64,000 bases of DNA from the NCBI RefSeq assembly GCF_001544015.1, contig NZ_AP014924.1, positions 248,001 to 312,000 on the forward strand, in the 5' to 3' direction. Below are positions 25,782 to 34,797 of the stretch, one piece after another; position 1 is the first letter of the stretch, and every line of letters begins with the position of its first letter. Under the pieces are notes generated by a model. It saw nothing but the letters and a program-made list of their open reading frames with translations, was not told the DNA's origin and ran no database searches. The translations under genes and the position numbers were made by a program. Source of the DNA: Limnochorda pilosa (GTDB lineage Bacteria > Bacillota > Limnochordia > Limnochordales > Limnochordaceae).

Positions 25782-26981
25782 CTACCCCTCCGTCCCTGCA
25801 TCGTTGAACGTGCCGGTGGGTTCTGCCGAAGTCGCCCCGATCTGGGGGCGCCGTGCAACCCGCTGGTCCCGGCGCTCCTGCAAGAAGCCCAGGATCGTCT
25901 CGTACCGGGTGCGAAAGCCGGCGCTGCCCGCCTGCTCGTCGTACTTGAAGGTCCAGCAGGGGAGGCCTCTCTCCCGTACCACGTCCGCCAGGTAGTCCAC
26001 CATGAAGGCGTCGGGATGGCACCCGAAGCTCCCCACGATGACGAAGCCGTCGACGACGGTGGTCGCCCAGTCGATGAACGCCTCCCCCAGGCGGTGGGTG
26101 TCGTAGAACCCCTTGACCCGGAGGTAACGCTCGCGCAGGAGCTCGAACGGGACGTCCTCCGCAGTCAACACCGCCGCCCCGGCCTTCTGGAAGAACGTCC
26201 TCAGGTCACACGTCAGGGCCGGGTCGTGCACCAGGTAGCTTCGCCCCACGATGGCGAGGCGGACCCGGCTCTCATCCCGCAGGAGCGCGTTCAGGCGGGC
26301 GTGCCGGGGGGCCATCACCTCCGCCCAGGCCCGGTCGAAGGCCTGCTCGACCCGGGAGAGACGAGGCGCCAGCCAGCGGCGCAGCGCTCCGGGGATGAAG
26401 AACTCACCCCGCACCCACCGCGGCAGGCGGAAGATGTCGGCGTAGGTATCGAAGCAGACGTTCCGCATGTGGACGGGCTCCAGCAGCCGGACGTTGGGCT
26501 GGATGATCCGGGGGAGGTTGGACGCCTGCCCCAGCAGCCGCTCCACCTCGGCCCTGCCGGCCAGACGGCTCATCCGTTCCCGCCATCGGGGCGCGGCGAA
26601 CTTCAGCGTGTAGCCCACGGTGGTCCCCAGGGAACGGATGCTGACGCCGCCCACGTCGCGGTACTTGGAGCAGGTGGAGCTGGACGCGTCCTCGCTGAGG
26701 ACGTTCGGCGCCACGATGCACTCCAGGTCCCTATGTTCCTTGACCAGGTGGTAGACGTGCCCCACGTACGCCCGCAAGGGAATGCAGAAGTCCTGGCTGG
26801 CGAACGTGGTTCCCGCGGCGAGGATCTCCGGCGTCGTGACGCGGCTCTGGACCAGGCGGACCCCCGCGTGGTGCAAGAACCGCGAGATGACGTGCACGGA
26901 CCGGTAGTGACCGCTGAACGCGTGGACGATCCCCACCTTGGGTGCGAGGCTTCCTGGCATCTCCCCCTGGTGCGCGCTCAA
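25782..26981 (-). CDS. Acyl-CoA dehydratase activase-related protein (DUF2229)
   Basis: 399 residues. VGIVHAFSGHYRSVHVISRF, FASQDFCIPLRAYVGHVYHL, CIVAPNVLSEDASSSTCSKY and VGSFGCHPDAFMVDYLAD match the DUF2229/HgdB-like module that follows the activase domains in large CoA-activase proteins. Conserved cysteines suggest an iron-sulfur cluster. The TTG at 26981 overlaps the activase stop (TTGA) with GGGGTGG 7 bases upstream. It most likely forms a complex with the two neighbouring gene products. Confidence 0.82.
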   Translation of the reverse strand: MSAHQGEMPGSLAPKVGIVHAFSGHYRSVHVISRFLHHAGVRLVQSRVTTPEILAAGTTFASQDFCIPLRAYVGHVYHLVKEHRDLECIVAPNVLSEDASSSTCSKYRDVGGVSIRSLGTTVGYTLKFAAPRWRERMSRLAGRAEVERLLGQASNLPRIIQPNVRLLEPVHMRNVCFDTYADIFRLPRWVRGEFFIPGALRRWLAPRLSRVEQAFDRAWAEVMAPRHARLNALLRDESRVRLAIVGRSYLVHDPALTCDLRTFFQKAGAAVLTAEDVPFELLRERYLRVKGFYDTHRLGEAFIDWATTVVDGFVIVGSFGCHPDAFMVDYLADVVRERGLPCWTFKYDEQAGSAGFRTRYETILGFLQERRDQRVARRPQIGATSAEPTGTFNDAGTEG

Positions 26982-29215
26982 GCAAGCACCACCCCTTCCA
27001 GCTGCTCACCGACCCGCTGCCTTGCCGCCTCCGTGGTGATCATCCCGTCGAAGAGGCCGAAGTCGCAGTCGATGGACCTATAGCCGGCCACGGGCCGACC
27101 GTCCTCCAGGAGAGCCAGGACCCCCTGGCATCGGCGCGGGCACGGCCCGTGGTCGCAGGTCGTCGTGACCATCCGAAAGGAGGCCCCCAGCACCCGCTCG
27201 AAACCCTTGAAGGAGGAGTCGAAGCCCTCCTCGAACCGGGCCTTGCTGAGGAGCGCCGCCCCCAACGCCCCGGCCCCCAGCACGAAGCGTCTGTCTGAAG
27301 CCACGATGAACTCCTCCGGCCCGAGCCGCAGGGTGCGGCGGAACGCCTCCTGAACGGCCTCGTTGAGGAAGGTGCCCCCCTGGGCGACGACGGGCAGCCG
27401 GATCGGCTTGCCCCGGGCGACGTCGGAGAGGTACGTCCGGCAGATGCTGAAGGCCAGGCCCATGAAAAGGTCCCGGGTCGGAAAGCCGGTCCTGGACTTG
27501 TGCACGATGTCCGACTCTCCGAAGACGGCGCACCGGCCGGCGATGCGGGTCGGGTCCCTCGACTCCAGGGCCGTGGGGGCGTACTCCTCCAGCGGAACGC
27601 CGAACCGCCTCGCCACCGCTTCGACGAAGGAGCCGGACCCGGCCGCACACTTGTCGTTCATGGCAAAGTCCAGGCCCGTCTCCTTCACGCAGATGATCTT
27701 GAGGTCGTTGCCGCCGATGTCCATGATCGTCCCGACGCCGGGGACCATGTGGGCCGCCCAGGTGTAATGCGCCAGGATCTCGGTGCTGAGGCAGTCCGCC
27801 GTCCGGTCCGGGCGGGTGGTGATCATGTCCCGGGCCAGCTCGCCAGCGCTGCCGGTGGTGCCGATTCCCCCCAGGAGCCCCGGGTCGGGCAGGGTATCCC
27901 TGATCCGGCCCACGGCGCGGAGGATCGCGCCCATGGCATCCCCGGCGGTGTCCTCCGAGCCCACGGCCACCACGTCCACCTTCTCCCCGAGGCTCTCGAC
28001 CACGGCCCACTTGGTGCCGCGGGAGCCGCCGTCGATCCCGGCGAAGAAACGGCCGTGGGACGCGCGCACCCGGGCGCCGCCGGCGCCGAGCGGAGCCCCC
28101 CGGAGGGGGGTGCGAATGATGGGAAGCTCAATCTCCTGGGGTCTCTGAGGCACCTCCTTGACGTTCCGGGGATTCAGGCAACCCTCGCAGCGCCCGCCCA
28201 TGGTATCCAGGACGATCCGCTCCTGACCCACCCTCTCCAGGGGCTGGGTCAGCTCGCACGCGTTCTGACACCCGTGGCAGTAGCGCACCTGGCTCTCGTA
28301 GGTCCGCTCGAAGAAGTCGTCCTTGAACTGGGTGGCCACGGTGTCCATGCCCAGCATCAGGTCGCGGACGATCACCGCCATGCCGAGGGCACCCACCACG
28401 TCGTTGTGTGGCGGCACGATCACCCGCGTGCCCAAACGCCGTTCGAACGCGCGCCGCACCGCCGCGTTGAAGGCGGTCCCACCCTGGAAGACCACCGGGT
28501 CCGGCAGCGGCCGGTTCTTCACGACGCCCTGCATGTAGTTGTTGACCAGGGCGATACAGATACCCATCAGGCGGTCCGGCAGGGCCACGCCCTTCTGGGT
28601 CATGTGGCGAAAGTCGCGCTTGGAGAAGACCGTGCAGGTGGCGTCGATGCGGGCCGCCGCGGTGGATCGGAGGGCGATGGCCCCGAAATCGCGCAGGTCG
28701 ATGCCGGCGTCGTCGGCGAGCTGCTTGAGGAACTCCCCCGTGCCGGCCGAGCAGATGGTGTTCATGTTGAAGTAGATGGGCAGGCCTTCCTCGGAGAAGA
28801 CGACGACCTTCGAATCCTGGCCGCCGATCTCCAGGACGGTCCCAATCCGATCCAGAGGCCGCGGCCGCCCGTCGGCGCCTTCCGTCCAGACCTCTCGCTG
28901 CTGCACCAGGTGACGGATGCCCATGACGTGGGCGAAGATCTCGGTACGGCTCACGTCGGCTCCGATCACCTTGCGCACCAGCTCACGGCCGCTCCCGGTG
29001 GTTCCGACCCCCGCCACCCTGACGCCGCCCTGCTCCAGGTACTGGCGCAGGGCGAACTTGACGGCGTCCACCTGCCCGGGAAATCGGTCGTGCCGGAGAT
29101 AGACCGGTGAGCCCACCATCTGCCCGCCGCGGTCGACGCCGGCCACCTTCACGGTGGCCGAGCCGATGTCCACGCCGATGAACGTCCCGTCCCCCGCGCC
29201 TGCCGTCCCCGCCAA
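26978..29215 (-). CDS. Tandem acyl-CoA dehydratase activase (BadF/BadG/BcrA/BcrD ATPase family)
   Basis: 745 residues with two ASKHA ATPase domains. Domain 1 starts FIGVDIGSATVKVAGVD and has the cluster cysteines in NTICSAGTGEFLKQ and DATCTVFSKRDF. A linker with Cys pairs (YCHGCQNACELT, GGRCEGC) follows. Domain 2 starts FFAGIDGGSRGTKWAVVES and has NDKCAAGSGSFVEAVARRFG and GRCAVFGESD. Activases use ATP and a [4Fe-4S] cluster bridging the subunits to deliver low-potential electrons to dehydratases. Substrate unknown. TTG at 29215 has GAGGGGG 9 bases upstream. It is transcribed away from hutH. Confidence 0.9.
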   Translation of the reverse strand: MAGTAGAGDGTFIGVDIGSATVKVAGVDRGGQMVGSPVYLRHDRFPGQVDAVKFALRQYLEQGGVRVAGVGTTGSGRELVRKVIGADVSRTEIFAHVMGIRHLVQQREVWTEGADGRPRPLDRIGTVLEIGGQDSKVVVFSEEGLPIYFNMNTICSAGTGEFLKQLADDAGIDLRDFGAIALRSTAAARIDATCTVFSKRDFRHMTQKGVALPDRLMGICIALVNNYMQGVVKNRPLPDPVVFQGGTAFNAAVRRAFERRLGTRVIVPPHNDVVGALGMAVIVRDLMLGMDTVATQFKDDFFERTYESQVRYCHGCQNACELTQPLERVGQERIVLDTMGGRCEGCLNPRNVKEVPQRPQEIELPIIRTPLRGAPLGAGGARVRASHGRFFAGIDGGSRGTKWAVVESLGEKVDVVAVGSEDTAGDAMGAILRAVGRIRDTLPDPGLLGGIGTTGSAGELARDMITTRPDRTADCLSTEILAHYTWAAHMVPGVGTIMDIGGNDLKIICVKETGLDFAMNDKCAAGSGSFVEAVARRFGVPLEEYAPTALESRDPTRIAGRCAVFGESDIVHKSRTGFPTRDLFMGLAFSICRTYLSDVARGKPIRLPVVAQGGTFLNEAVQEAFRRTLRLGPEEFIVASDRRFVLGAGALGAALLSKARFEEGFDSSFKGFERVLGASFRMVTTTCDHGPCPRRCQGVLALLEDGRPVAGYRSIDCDFGLFDGMITTEAARQRVGEQLEGVVLA

Positions 29216-29560
29216 ACGGGCTGCCCCCTCTTCCGGTCCGTGAGGAACGCGGGAAAGAGTGTGGCCCGGATCGTGGCAGCATATCCCGCCTTTCTCGTCT
29301 CACTGCCACCACGGGGTCGGCCGGGGCCGGTCGGGCCTTGCGGAAGTCCTGGGGCTGAGGATCAAGCACATCTGGGGCAGTGGCTTTGGCGGGAGCCCAT
29401 TCCGGACGTGCTGGAGGTCGCGCGCTGGATGGGCGTGCTGTAAGGCCGATGATCGATCGCGTATCGCCTGACCCGTCGCCACGTACAGGCGTGTATGATA
29501 CCATGTAGCTGATGGCCGATCCACACGATGGCGACGGATCCGTGAACAAACAGTACCTCT

Positions 29561-29584
29561 GAGGCCAGAGACGTGAGCGATCAG
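29561..29584 (+). promoter_or_regulatory. Probable HutP-binding site (four NAG motifs, 7-nt period)
   Basis: GAG, GAG, GAG and CAG triplets start at 29561, 29568, 29575 and 29582, each separated by exactly four bases. HutP is known to recognise NAG triplets spaced by four nucleotides. The site is about 23 bp before a GC hairpin with a T-run and about 90 bp before hutH. A TATGAT at 29494-29499 could be the -10 box of the leader promoter, but no good -35 was found. Confidence 0.7.
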
Positions 29585-29606
29585 GGGCCCGGAGGCGTGC
29601 CTGGGG

Positions 29607-29630
29607 CGCGCCGCCGGGCCCGGCGCGTTT
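29607..29630 (+). terminator. Leader terminator upstream of hutH
   Basis: A perfect 7-bp stem CGCGCCG/CGGCGCG with loop CCGGGCC (29607-29627) followed by TTT. Its place between the NAG repeats and hutH fits the terminator that HutP would bypass when histidine is present. The T-run is short, as is common at high GC. Confidence 0.65.
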
Positions 29631-29673
29631 GCCTGGAGACCATGGGGCAGACCAGAAAGGGAGGCGGGCCGGC

Positions 29674-31275
29674 ATGGTGGTGGTGGACGGTGAGCACCTC
29701 ACCCGGGAGGACGTGGTACGGGTGGCCCGGCTGGGCGAGACGGTCGTGCTGGCCGAAGAGGCCCGGCGACGGGTCGAGCGCAGCCGCCGGGTGGTGGAGG
29801 ACCTGATCGCGCGGGGCGAGACCGTCTACGGCGTGACCACAGGGGTGGGCGAGCTGCGGGAGGTGCGGATCCCCCCGGAGGACGTGGAGGCGCTCCAGCG
29901 GAACGTGGTCCGCTCCCACGCGAGCGGCGTGGGTCCCCCACTTCCGCCCGAGGCGGTGCGCGCCCTCATCCTCCTGCGGATCAACGCCCTGGCCCGGGGC
30001 CTCTCGGGTATCCGTCCCGAGACCCTGGAGAAGCTGGTGGCCATGCTCAATCTGGATCTCTTGCCCCTGGTTCCTTCGCAAGGCTCGGTGGGGGCCAGCG
30101 GCGACCTGGCCCCCCTGGCCCACGTGGCCCTGGCCCTGATGGGCGAGGGAGAGGCGACCTGGCGAGGCCGGAAGGCTACCGCCGGCGAGCTGCTGCGGGA
30201 GGCGGGGCTGGAGCCCGCCCGGCTCCAGGCCAAGGAAGGTCTCGCCCTCATCAACGGCACCCAGTTCATGACGGGCATCGGCATCCTGGTGAGCTGGGAT
30301 GGCGACCGGCTGCTGGAGGCGGCGGACGGGGCCGCAGCCCTGACCTTGGAGGCTCTCGGCGCGAACCGCGCCGCTTTCCACCCCTTCGTGCACGCGCTCC
30401 GGCCCCATCCAGGCCAGGTGGAGACGGCCCGGCGCATCCTCCAGCTCACCCGGGGCAGCCACCGGCTCGACTCACCCCAGGCGGCCGCCCGGGTGCAGGA
30501 CGCGTACAGCCTCCGCTGCGTCCCTCAGGTGCATGGAGCCAGCCGGGACGCCCTTGCCTACGTGGCTCGGGTGCTGGAGCTCGAGGCCTGCAGCGTCACC
30601 GACAACCCCCTGGTGATCCCCCCCGAGGCCATGGAAGACCTGCGGGACCGTTCAGCCGCCGACGGGGGGCCCGGCCCGTGGGAGATGGAACGCTCGGATC
30701 CGGGCTCGGGCCTGGTCCTCAACGGAGGCAACTTCCACGGCCAACCCGTGGCCATCGCCATGGACCTGGCGGCGATCGCCCTGGCCGAGGTGGCCAGCAT
30801 CTCCGAGAGACGCATCGAGCGGCTGGTGAACCCCCACCTGAGCGGTCTTCCTCCCTTCCTCTCCCCCAACGGCGGGCTCAACGCCGGCTACATGGTGGCC
30901 CAGTACGCGGCCGCCGCCCTGGTCTCGGAGAACAAGAGCCTGGCCCACCCGGCCAGCGTCGACTCCATCCCCACCTCCGCCAACCAGGAGGACCACGTGA
31001 GCATGGGCTCCATTGCCGCCCGTCACGCAGCCCAGGTGCTGGAGAACGCCCGCCGGGTGGTGGCCGTCGAGCTCCTCTGCGCCGCCCAGGCGGTGGATCT
31101 GTCGGGAGGCCCGGACGGCCTGGGCGAGGGCAGTCGGGCGGTCTACAGGGAAGTGCGGGAAAACGTGCCGTCCCTGCAAGAGGATCGGCCCCTGCGGGAG
31201 GAGATCGAGGAGATGGCGGAACGTATCGCCCTGGGGGTGTTCCAGGAGGCGGTGGTGCCCATGGGCCGGACGTGA
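29674..31275 (+). CDS. hutH: Histidine ammonia-lyase
   Basis: 533 residues. Converts L-histidine to urocanate and ammonia, the first step of histidine degradation. The MIO cofactor tripeptide Ala-Ser-Gly is at 141-143 in GSVGASGDLAPLAH; Tyr52 in VYGVTTGVG and the FHGQPVAIAMD segment also fit the family. ATG at 29674 is preceded by GGGAGG; a longer frame from 29629 runs through the leader terminator and is unlikely. Expression is probably controlled by HutP antitermination. hutU, ftcD and hutI lie 6.5 kb downstream on the same strand. Confidence 0.96.
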   Translation: MVVVDGEHLTREDVVRVARLGETVVLAEEARRRVERSRRVVEDLIARGETVYGVTTGVGELREVRIPPEDVEALQRNVVRSHASGVGPPLPPEAVRALILLRINALARGLSGIRPETLEKLVAMLNLDLLPLVPSQGSVGASGDLAPLAHVALALMGEGEATWRGRKATAGELLREAGLEPARLQAKEGLALINGTQFMTGIGILVSWDGDRLLEAADGAAALTLEALGANRAAFHPFVHALRPHPGQVETARRILQLTRGSHRLDSPQAAARVQDAYSLRCVPQVHGASRDALAYVARVLELEACSVTDNPLVIPPEAMEDLRDRSAADGGPGPWEMERSDPGSGLVLNGGNFHGQPVAIAMDLAAIALAEVASISERRIERLVNPHLSGLPPFLSPNGGLNAGYMVAQYAAAALVSENKSLAHPASVDSIPTSANQEDHVSMGSIAARHAAQVLENARRVVAVELLCAAQAVDLSGGPDGLGEGSRAVYREVRENVPSLQEDRPLREEIEEMAERIALGVFQEAVVPMGRT

Positions 31276-31330
31276 GCGACCCCCCGGCCTCGGTCGACGG
31301 AACCGCGGACGGCGCGAGTCCCGGCGGACC

Positions 31331-32503
31331 CTACCCAGGCAACGCGCCCGCCTTGGCCAGGAAGCGTTCCAGGCGGTCGAGACCTTCCTTGATGGCCTCC
31401 ACCGGCGCCGCGTAGCTGAGCCGCAGGAACCCCTCGCCCCGGGTGCCGAAGTCGATGCCGGGAGCCACCGCAACGCCGGCTTCCTCCACGAGGCGGTACG
31501 CGAGCCGGAGGGAGTCCCCGTCCACGTGGCGGGCATCGGCGAAGACGTAGAACGCGCCCCGCGGAGGCACCTCCGGGGCCAGGCCAAGGCGGGCCAGGCC
31601 GTCCAGCATCACCCGGCGCCGCTGGGAATACTCCTGCCGCATGGTCTCCGCCGGCCCGTTCCCCTCCTGCAGGGCAACCAGACCCGCCCGCTGGACGAAC
31701 GCCCCGGCGCATATGAAGAGGTTCTGCTGCAGCTTCTGGACGGTGCGCAGGTGCTCGGCGGGCACCACCATGTAGCCCAGCCGCCACCCGGTCATGGCGT
31801 AGCGCTTGGAGAAGCCGTCCACCACGAAGCCCGCGCCGGTGTACTCGGCCAGGGAGTGCTCCCGATCCGGCAGGTCGTACGAGAGCCCGTGGTAGATCTC
31901 GTCGGAGATGGGTACCAGGCCCTCCTCCGCCGCGGCCCGTGCCACCGCCTCCAGCTCGGGCCCGGAGAGAACGGCCCCCGTGGGGTTGGCCGGGGAGTTG
32001 ATCAGGAGCGCCCTCGGGCGTAGCCCCTGCGAGCGGGCCGAGGCGGCCGCCCCCCGCACCGCCTCCGGCCGCAGCCGGAAGCCGTGGCCCGGGTGGACCG
32101 GGACGGACACGACCTGGCCTCCCGCAGAGGCCACCACGTTGGGATAGCAGGCGTATCCGGGATCCGGGAGGAGGAAGGCGTCCCCGGGCTCCAGGAGGGC
32201 CCGGACCGCCAGGAAGAGCGCGGGCGAGGTTCCCTGGGTGACCACGATGCAGCCGGGATCGACCATGGCGCCGTACCGGTCGCGGTAGCGCGCGGCAATG
32301 GCCTCCCGGAGCTCCAGCAGCCCCAGGGAGTGGGTGTAGTGGGTCTCACCCTCGACGAGGGCTCGACGGGCCGCTTCCCGTACGGCGAGAGGCGTGTCGA
32401 AGCCGGGCTCGCCCACCTCCAGGTGGACGATGGAACGCCCCTGCCGCTCCAGGGCCTGGGCCCGCTCGAGCACGTCCATGGCGAGGAAGGGTCGGATCTC
32501 CAT
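31331..32503 (-). CDS. Class I/II PLP aminotransferase
   Basis: 390 residues of the aspartate-aminotransferase fold family: HLEVGEPGFDTPLAVREAAR, TQGTSPALFLAVRALLEPGD, NSPANPTGAVLS, ISDEIYHGLSYD and the Schiff-base lysine in VDGFSKRYAMTGWRLGYMV. The C-terminal Arg in GEGFLRLSYA binds the substrate carboxylate. Substrate not evident; it could act on a product near the hut pathway but it is convergent with hutH. The ATG at 32503 has only a weak AAGGT upstream. Confidence 0.9.
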   Translation of the reverse strand: MEIRPFLAMDVLERAQALERQGRSIVHLEVGEPGFDTPLAVREAARRALVEGETHYTHSLGLLELREAIAARYRDRYGAMVDPGCIVVTQGTSPALFLAVRALLEPGDAFLLPDPGYACYPNVVASAGGQVVSVPVHPGHGFRLRPEAVRGAAASARSQGLRPRALLINSPANPTGAVLSGPELEAVARAAAEEGLVPISDEIYHGLSYDLPDREHSLAEYTGAGFVVDGFSKRYAMTGWRLGYMVVPAEHLRTVQKLQQNLFICAGAFVQRAGLVALQEGNGPAETMRQEYSQRRRVMLDGLARLGLAPEVPPRGAFYVFADARHVDGDSLRLAYRLVEEAGVAVAPGIDFGTRGEGFLRLSYAAPVEAIKEGLDRLERFLAKAGALPG

Positions 32504-32550
32504 GACGGGACCTTCGGCGCGGCGGTCGTTCTCCCTCTCGCGGGGCCATA

Positions 32551-33123
32551 TCAAGGATGCCTCGAGGCTCGACCCGCCTCGGCCCCAGGAGCCGGAGCTT
32601 GGCCTGGATCCTCGCTTCCTGGATCTGAGGCGGCTGGTAACGGAGCAGATCCGGGAGGAGAACCCGAAGACGTTGCAGCCTTTGGGCCCGGGCCGGCCCG
32701 CGGCGCCTGCTCGCCAGGCCCGCGCAGTAGGAAGCTTCGAACCGTCATGACGCGAACGGGGAGGTCCGCGCGGTCCATCAAGTGTCCGAAATGCGTCCGA
32801 TCCCCGGTGATGAGAACGGAGGCGCCGGCTGCCGCCGCTGCCGCCAGGACCGGTGCGTCCTTCTCGGGCAGAAGCGACCGGGCCCACTCCAGATGCTCGT
32901 CACCGCTTCCAGTGAGCTCTACGGATCGCATGCGCTCGACAAGTTTCCCGAGGCGCGTCGACCTCTTCCTCTGTAGGTTCTCCCGGGCCTCCGTGTGGCA
33001 GTAGACGCTCGTGACGAATCGAACCTTCGCGGTTTCAGCGAGCTCCCAGAGCAGGTCGAAGCTCTCACCGCCGAGAGAAGCGGAGAAGAGCACGTTGGCG
33101 TCCAGGAAGACGGTTGTGCCCAG
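32551..33123 (-). CDS. PIN-domain toxin (VapC-like) with non-canonical start
   Basis: The reading contains the PIN core: the first acidic site in TTVFLDANVLFSASLG, then CHTEARENLQRK, DAPVLAAAAAAGASVLITGD (acidic residues) and FGHLM. VapC toxins are Mg2+-dependent ribonucleases neutralised by the adjacent antitoxin. The frame begins right after the antitoxin TAG, and the only usable codon that keeps the first catalytic Asp is CTG at 33123, with GGGGG about 9 bases upstream. GTG at 33093 would delete that Asp. The C-terminal 50-60 residues are a proline/alanine-rich tail outside the domain. Confidence 0.72.
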   Translation of the reverse strand: MGTTVFLDANVLFSASLGGESFDLLWELAETAKVRFVTSVYCHTEARENLQRKRSTRLGKLVERMRSVELTGSGDEHLEWARSLLPEKDAPVLAAAAAAGASVLITGDRTHFGHLMDRADLPVRVMTVRSFLLRGPGEQAPRAGPGPKAATSSGSPPGSAPLPAASDPGSEDPGQAPAPGAEAGRASRHP

Positions 33124-33444
33124 CTAGGACAGCCCCCAACGCTTCCGGGCAGCGTCCAGTTCCTCCGGGGACATCTCGGCCTCCCTGGCGAATTCACGCA
33201 TGCGTTCTTCCGTGTAGCGCTCGACGGGTACGATCACTGCCGGTTCTAAGACGATCCGTCCACCCTCGACCCGCACCAGCAGATGATCGCCGGGCCTCAC
33301 CTGCGCTGCCCTTCGTATCTCAGCGGGAAGCGTGATTTGTCCTCGCGTGGAAACCTGGGTCAACATCTCAGCGGAGACGGCCGCGGCGCGCACTCCTGAG
33401 CGGCGGTTTCGTGCTCGCTTCTCCGACGATGCCTTGACCTCCAT
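33124..33444 (-). CDS. AbrB/MazE-type antitoxin (VapB-like)
   Basis: About 106 residues. The SpoVT/AbrB DNA-binding motif is clear: QVSTRGQITLPAEIRRAAQV then RPGDHLLVRVEGGRIVLEP. The C-terminal helix presumably binds the PIN toxin. ATG at 33444 follows a GGGTGAGG stretch; GTG at 33453 is an alternative. Its stop codon is immediately followed, in the same frame, by the toxin. A good promoter lies just upstream, so it is an independent toxin-antitoxin unit. Confidence 0.85.
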   Translation of the reverse strand: MEVKASSEKRARNRRSGVRAAAVSAEMLTQVSTRGQITLPAEIRRAAQVRPGDHLLVRVEGGRIVLEPAVIVPVERYTEERMREFAREAEMSPEELDAARKRWGLS

Positions 33445-33461
33445 GAACCTCACCCTACGTC

Positions 33462-33490
33462 AGTATATCCGTTTTGCTGAAGTCCCGCAA
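33462..33490 (-). promoter_or_regulatory. Promoter of the VapBC-like operon
   Basis: On the minus strand TTGCGG (33485-33490) and TATACT (33462-33467) are spaced by 17 bp. The start of transcription would be about 10-12 bases before the antitoxin start. Confidence 0.65.
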
Positions 33491-33507
33491 TGCGCAAACG
33501 AGGGCAG

Positions 33508-34797
33508 TCACCGCATCCCCAGCGCCCAGGGCAGCCATAGCGAGAGCTGGGGCACGTAGGCCACGATCAGGAGTCCCACCGCGGCGGCCGCCGCGAAGCG
33601 CCAGACCTCGCGCCACACCTCCTCGAGCGAGAGGCCCGCTACATGGGCGCCCATGTACAGGTTGACGGCCACGGGCGGGGTGATCTGGCCCAGGGCCAGG
33701 TTCACGGTCATCATGATGCCGAACCAGATGGGGTTCCACCCCAGGTGAGCCATCACCGGGATGAAGATCGGCAGGAAGATGTAGTAGACCGAGATGGCGT
33801 CCAAGAACATCCCCACCACCAGCAGGAAGAGGTTCAGCACCAAGAGCAGGAGCAGGGGCGATCCATCCAGGGCCAGGATCGCCTGCGTCACGCGGTCGAT
33901 GACGCCGATGGTGGACGCGGTCCACGAGAAGATGCCCGCCAGCGTCACCACGATCATGATCACCGAGGTGGAGATCGTTGCTTCCACCAGGGTTCGGTAG
34001 AGCGACCTGAGGCTCAGGCTGCGGTAGACCACCAGACCCACGAAGAGCCCGTAGAAGACCGCCACGGCCGCCGCCTCGGTAGGCGTGAAGACGCCGCCAT
34101 AGATCCCACCCAGGATGATGACGGGCGCGAGCAGCCCCCAACCCGCTTCCTTGAAAGCCTCCCAAACCTGGCCAGGCTGCGTCGGCTCTTCTCCCCCGTA
34201 GCCCCGGCGAATCGAAAGGACCAGCGCCAGGGCGCCGAGCAAGGCGCCCACCACCAAACCCGGTACGACGCCTGCCACGAAGAGGGTGCCCACCGACTGG
34301 CTGGTGAGGGTGCCGTAGACGATGAGCGCGATGGAAGGCGGGATGACGATCGAGAGCTCGCTCGTGGCCGCGACCACCGCCGTGGCGAAGGCCCGGTCGT
34401 AGCCCACCCGCGCCATGCCCGGGATCAGGATGGTTCCCAGGGCCGCCACCGTGGCGGGTCCCGACCCCGAGACGGCCCCCCAGAAGAGCGCGACCCCCAC
34501 CGCCGCCAACGCGAGCCCGCCGGGCAGGTGCCCCACCAGCAGCCGGATGAAGTGAACGATGCGCCCGGCCATGCCCGCCTTCTCCATGATGACTCCTGCC
34601 AGGATAAAGAAGGGGATCGCCAGCAACGGGAACTTGGCGATGCCCGCCCAGACGTTGTAGGAGAGGACGGGGATCCCCAGGTCATAGATCCAGATGGTGA
34701 ATACCGACGAGAGCCCCAGCGCCACCGCAATCGGGGCGCGCAAGAGCAGGAGCAACGCGAAGGAGCCCACGAGCAGGGCCGCGGCCCACTCGCTCAC
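33508..34797 (-). CDS. dctM: TRAP transporter large permease, DctM type
   Basis: About 429 residues with around 12 hydrophobic segments. FFILAGVIMEKAGMAGRIV and FWGAVSGSGPATVAALGTI are hallmark DctM segments. It forms the Na+-coupled channel of a DctPQM TRAP system for organic acids. The GTG at 34797 overlaps the DctQ stop (GTGA) and follows GGGGGGTGGG. The operon order on the minus strand is dctP-dctQ-dctM. Confidence 0.94.
   Translation of the reverse strand: MSEWAAALLVGSFALLLLLRAPIAVALGLSSVFTIWIYDLGIPVLSYNVWAGIAKFPLLAIPFFILAGVIMEKAGMAGRIVHFIRLLVGHLPGGLALAAVGVALFWGAVSGSGPATVAALGTILIPGMARVGYDRAFATAVVAATSELSIVIPPSIALIVYGTLTSQSVGTLFVAGVVPGLVVGALLGALALVLSIRRGYGGEEPTQPGQVWEAFKEAGWGLLAPVIILGGIYGGVFTPTEAAAVAVFYGLFVGLVVYRSLSLRSLYRTLVEATISTSVIMIVVTLAGIFSWTASTIGVIDRVTQAILALDGSPLLLLLVLNLFLLVVGMFLDAISVYYIFLPIFIPVMAHLGWNPIWFGIMMTVNLALGQITPPVAVNLYMGAHVAGLSLEEVWREVWRFAAAAAVGLLIVAYVPQLSLWLPWALGMR

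Noticed and set aside
24294-27083. A 929-codon plus-strand frame opposite the activase operon
   Set aside because: It is antisense to three genes with clear domains and codon bias; the translation is rich in Gly/Pro/Glu with no recognisable fold.
33124-33126. TAG between antitoxin and toxin as a pyrrolysine codon
   Set aside because: No sign of a pyl system; a simple stop with a coupled downstream start is the better explanation.
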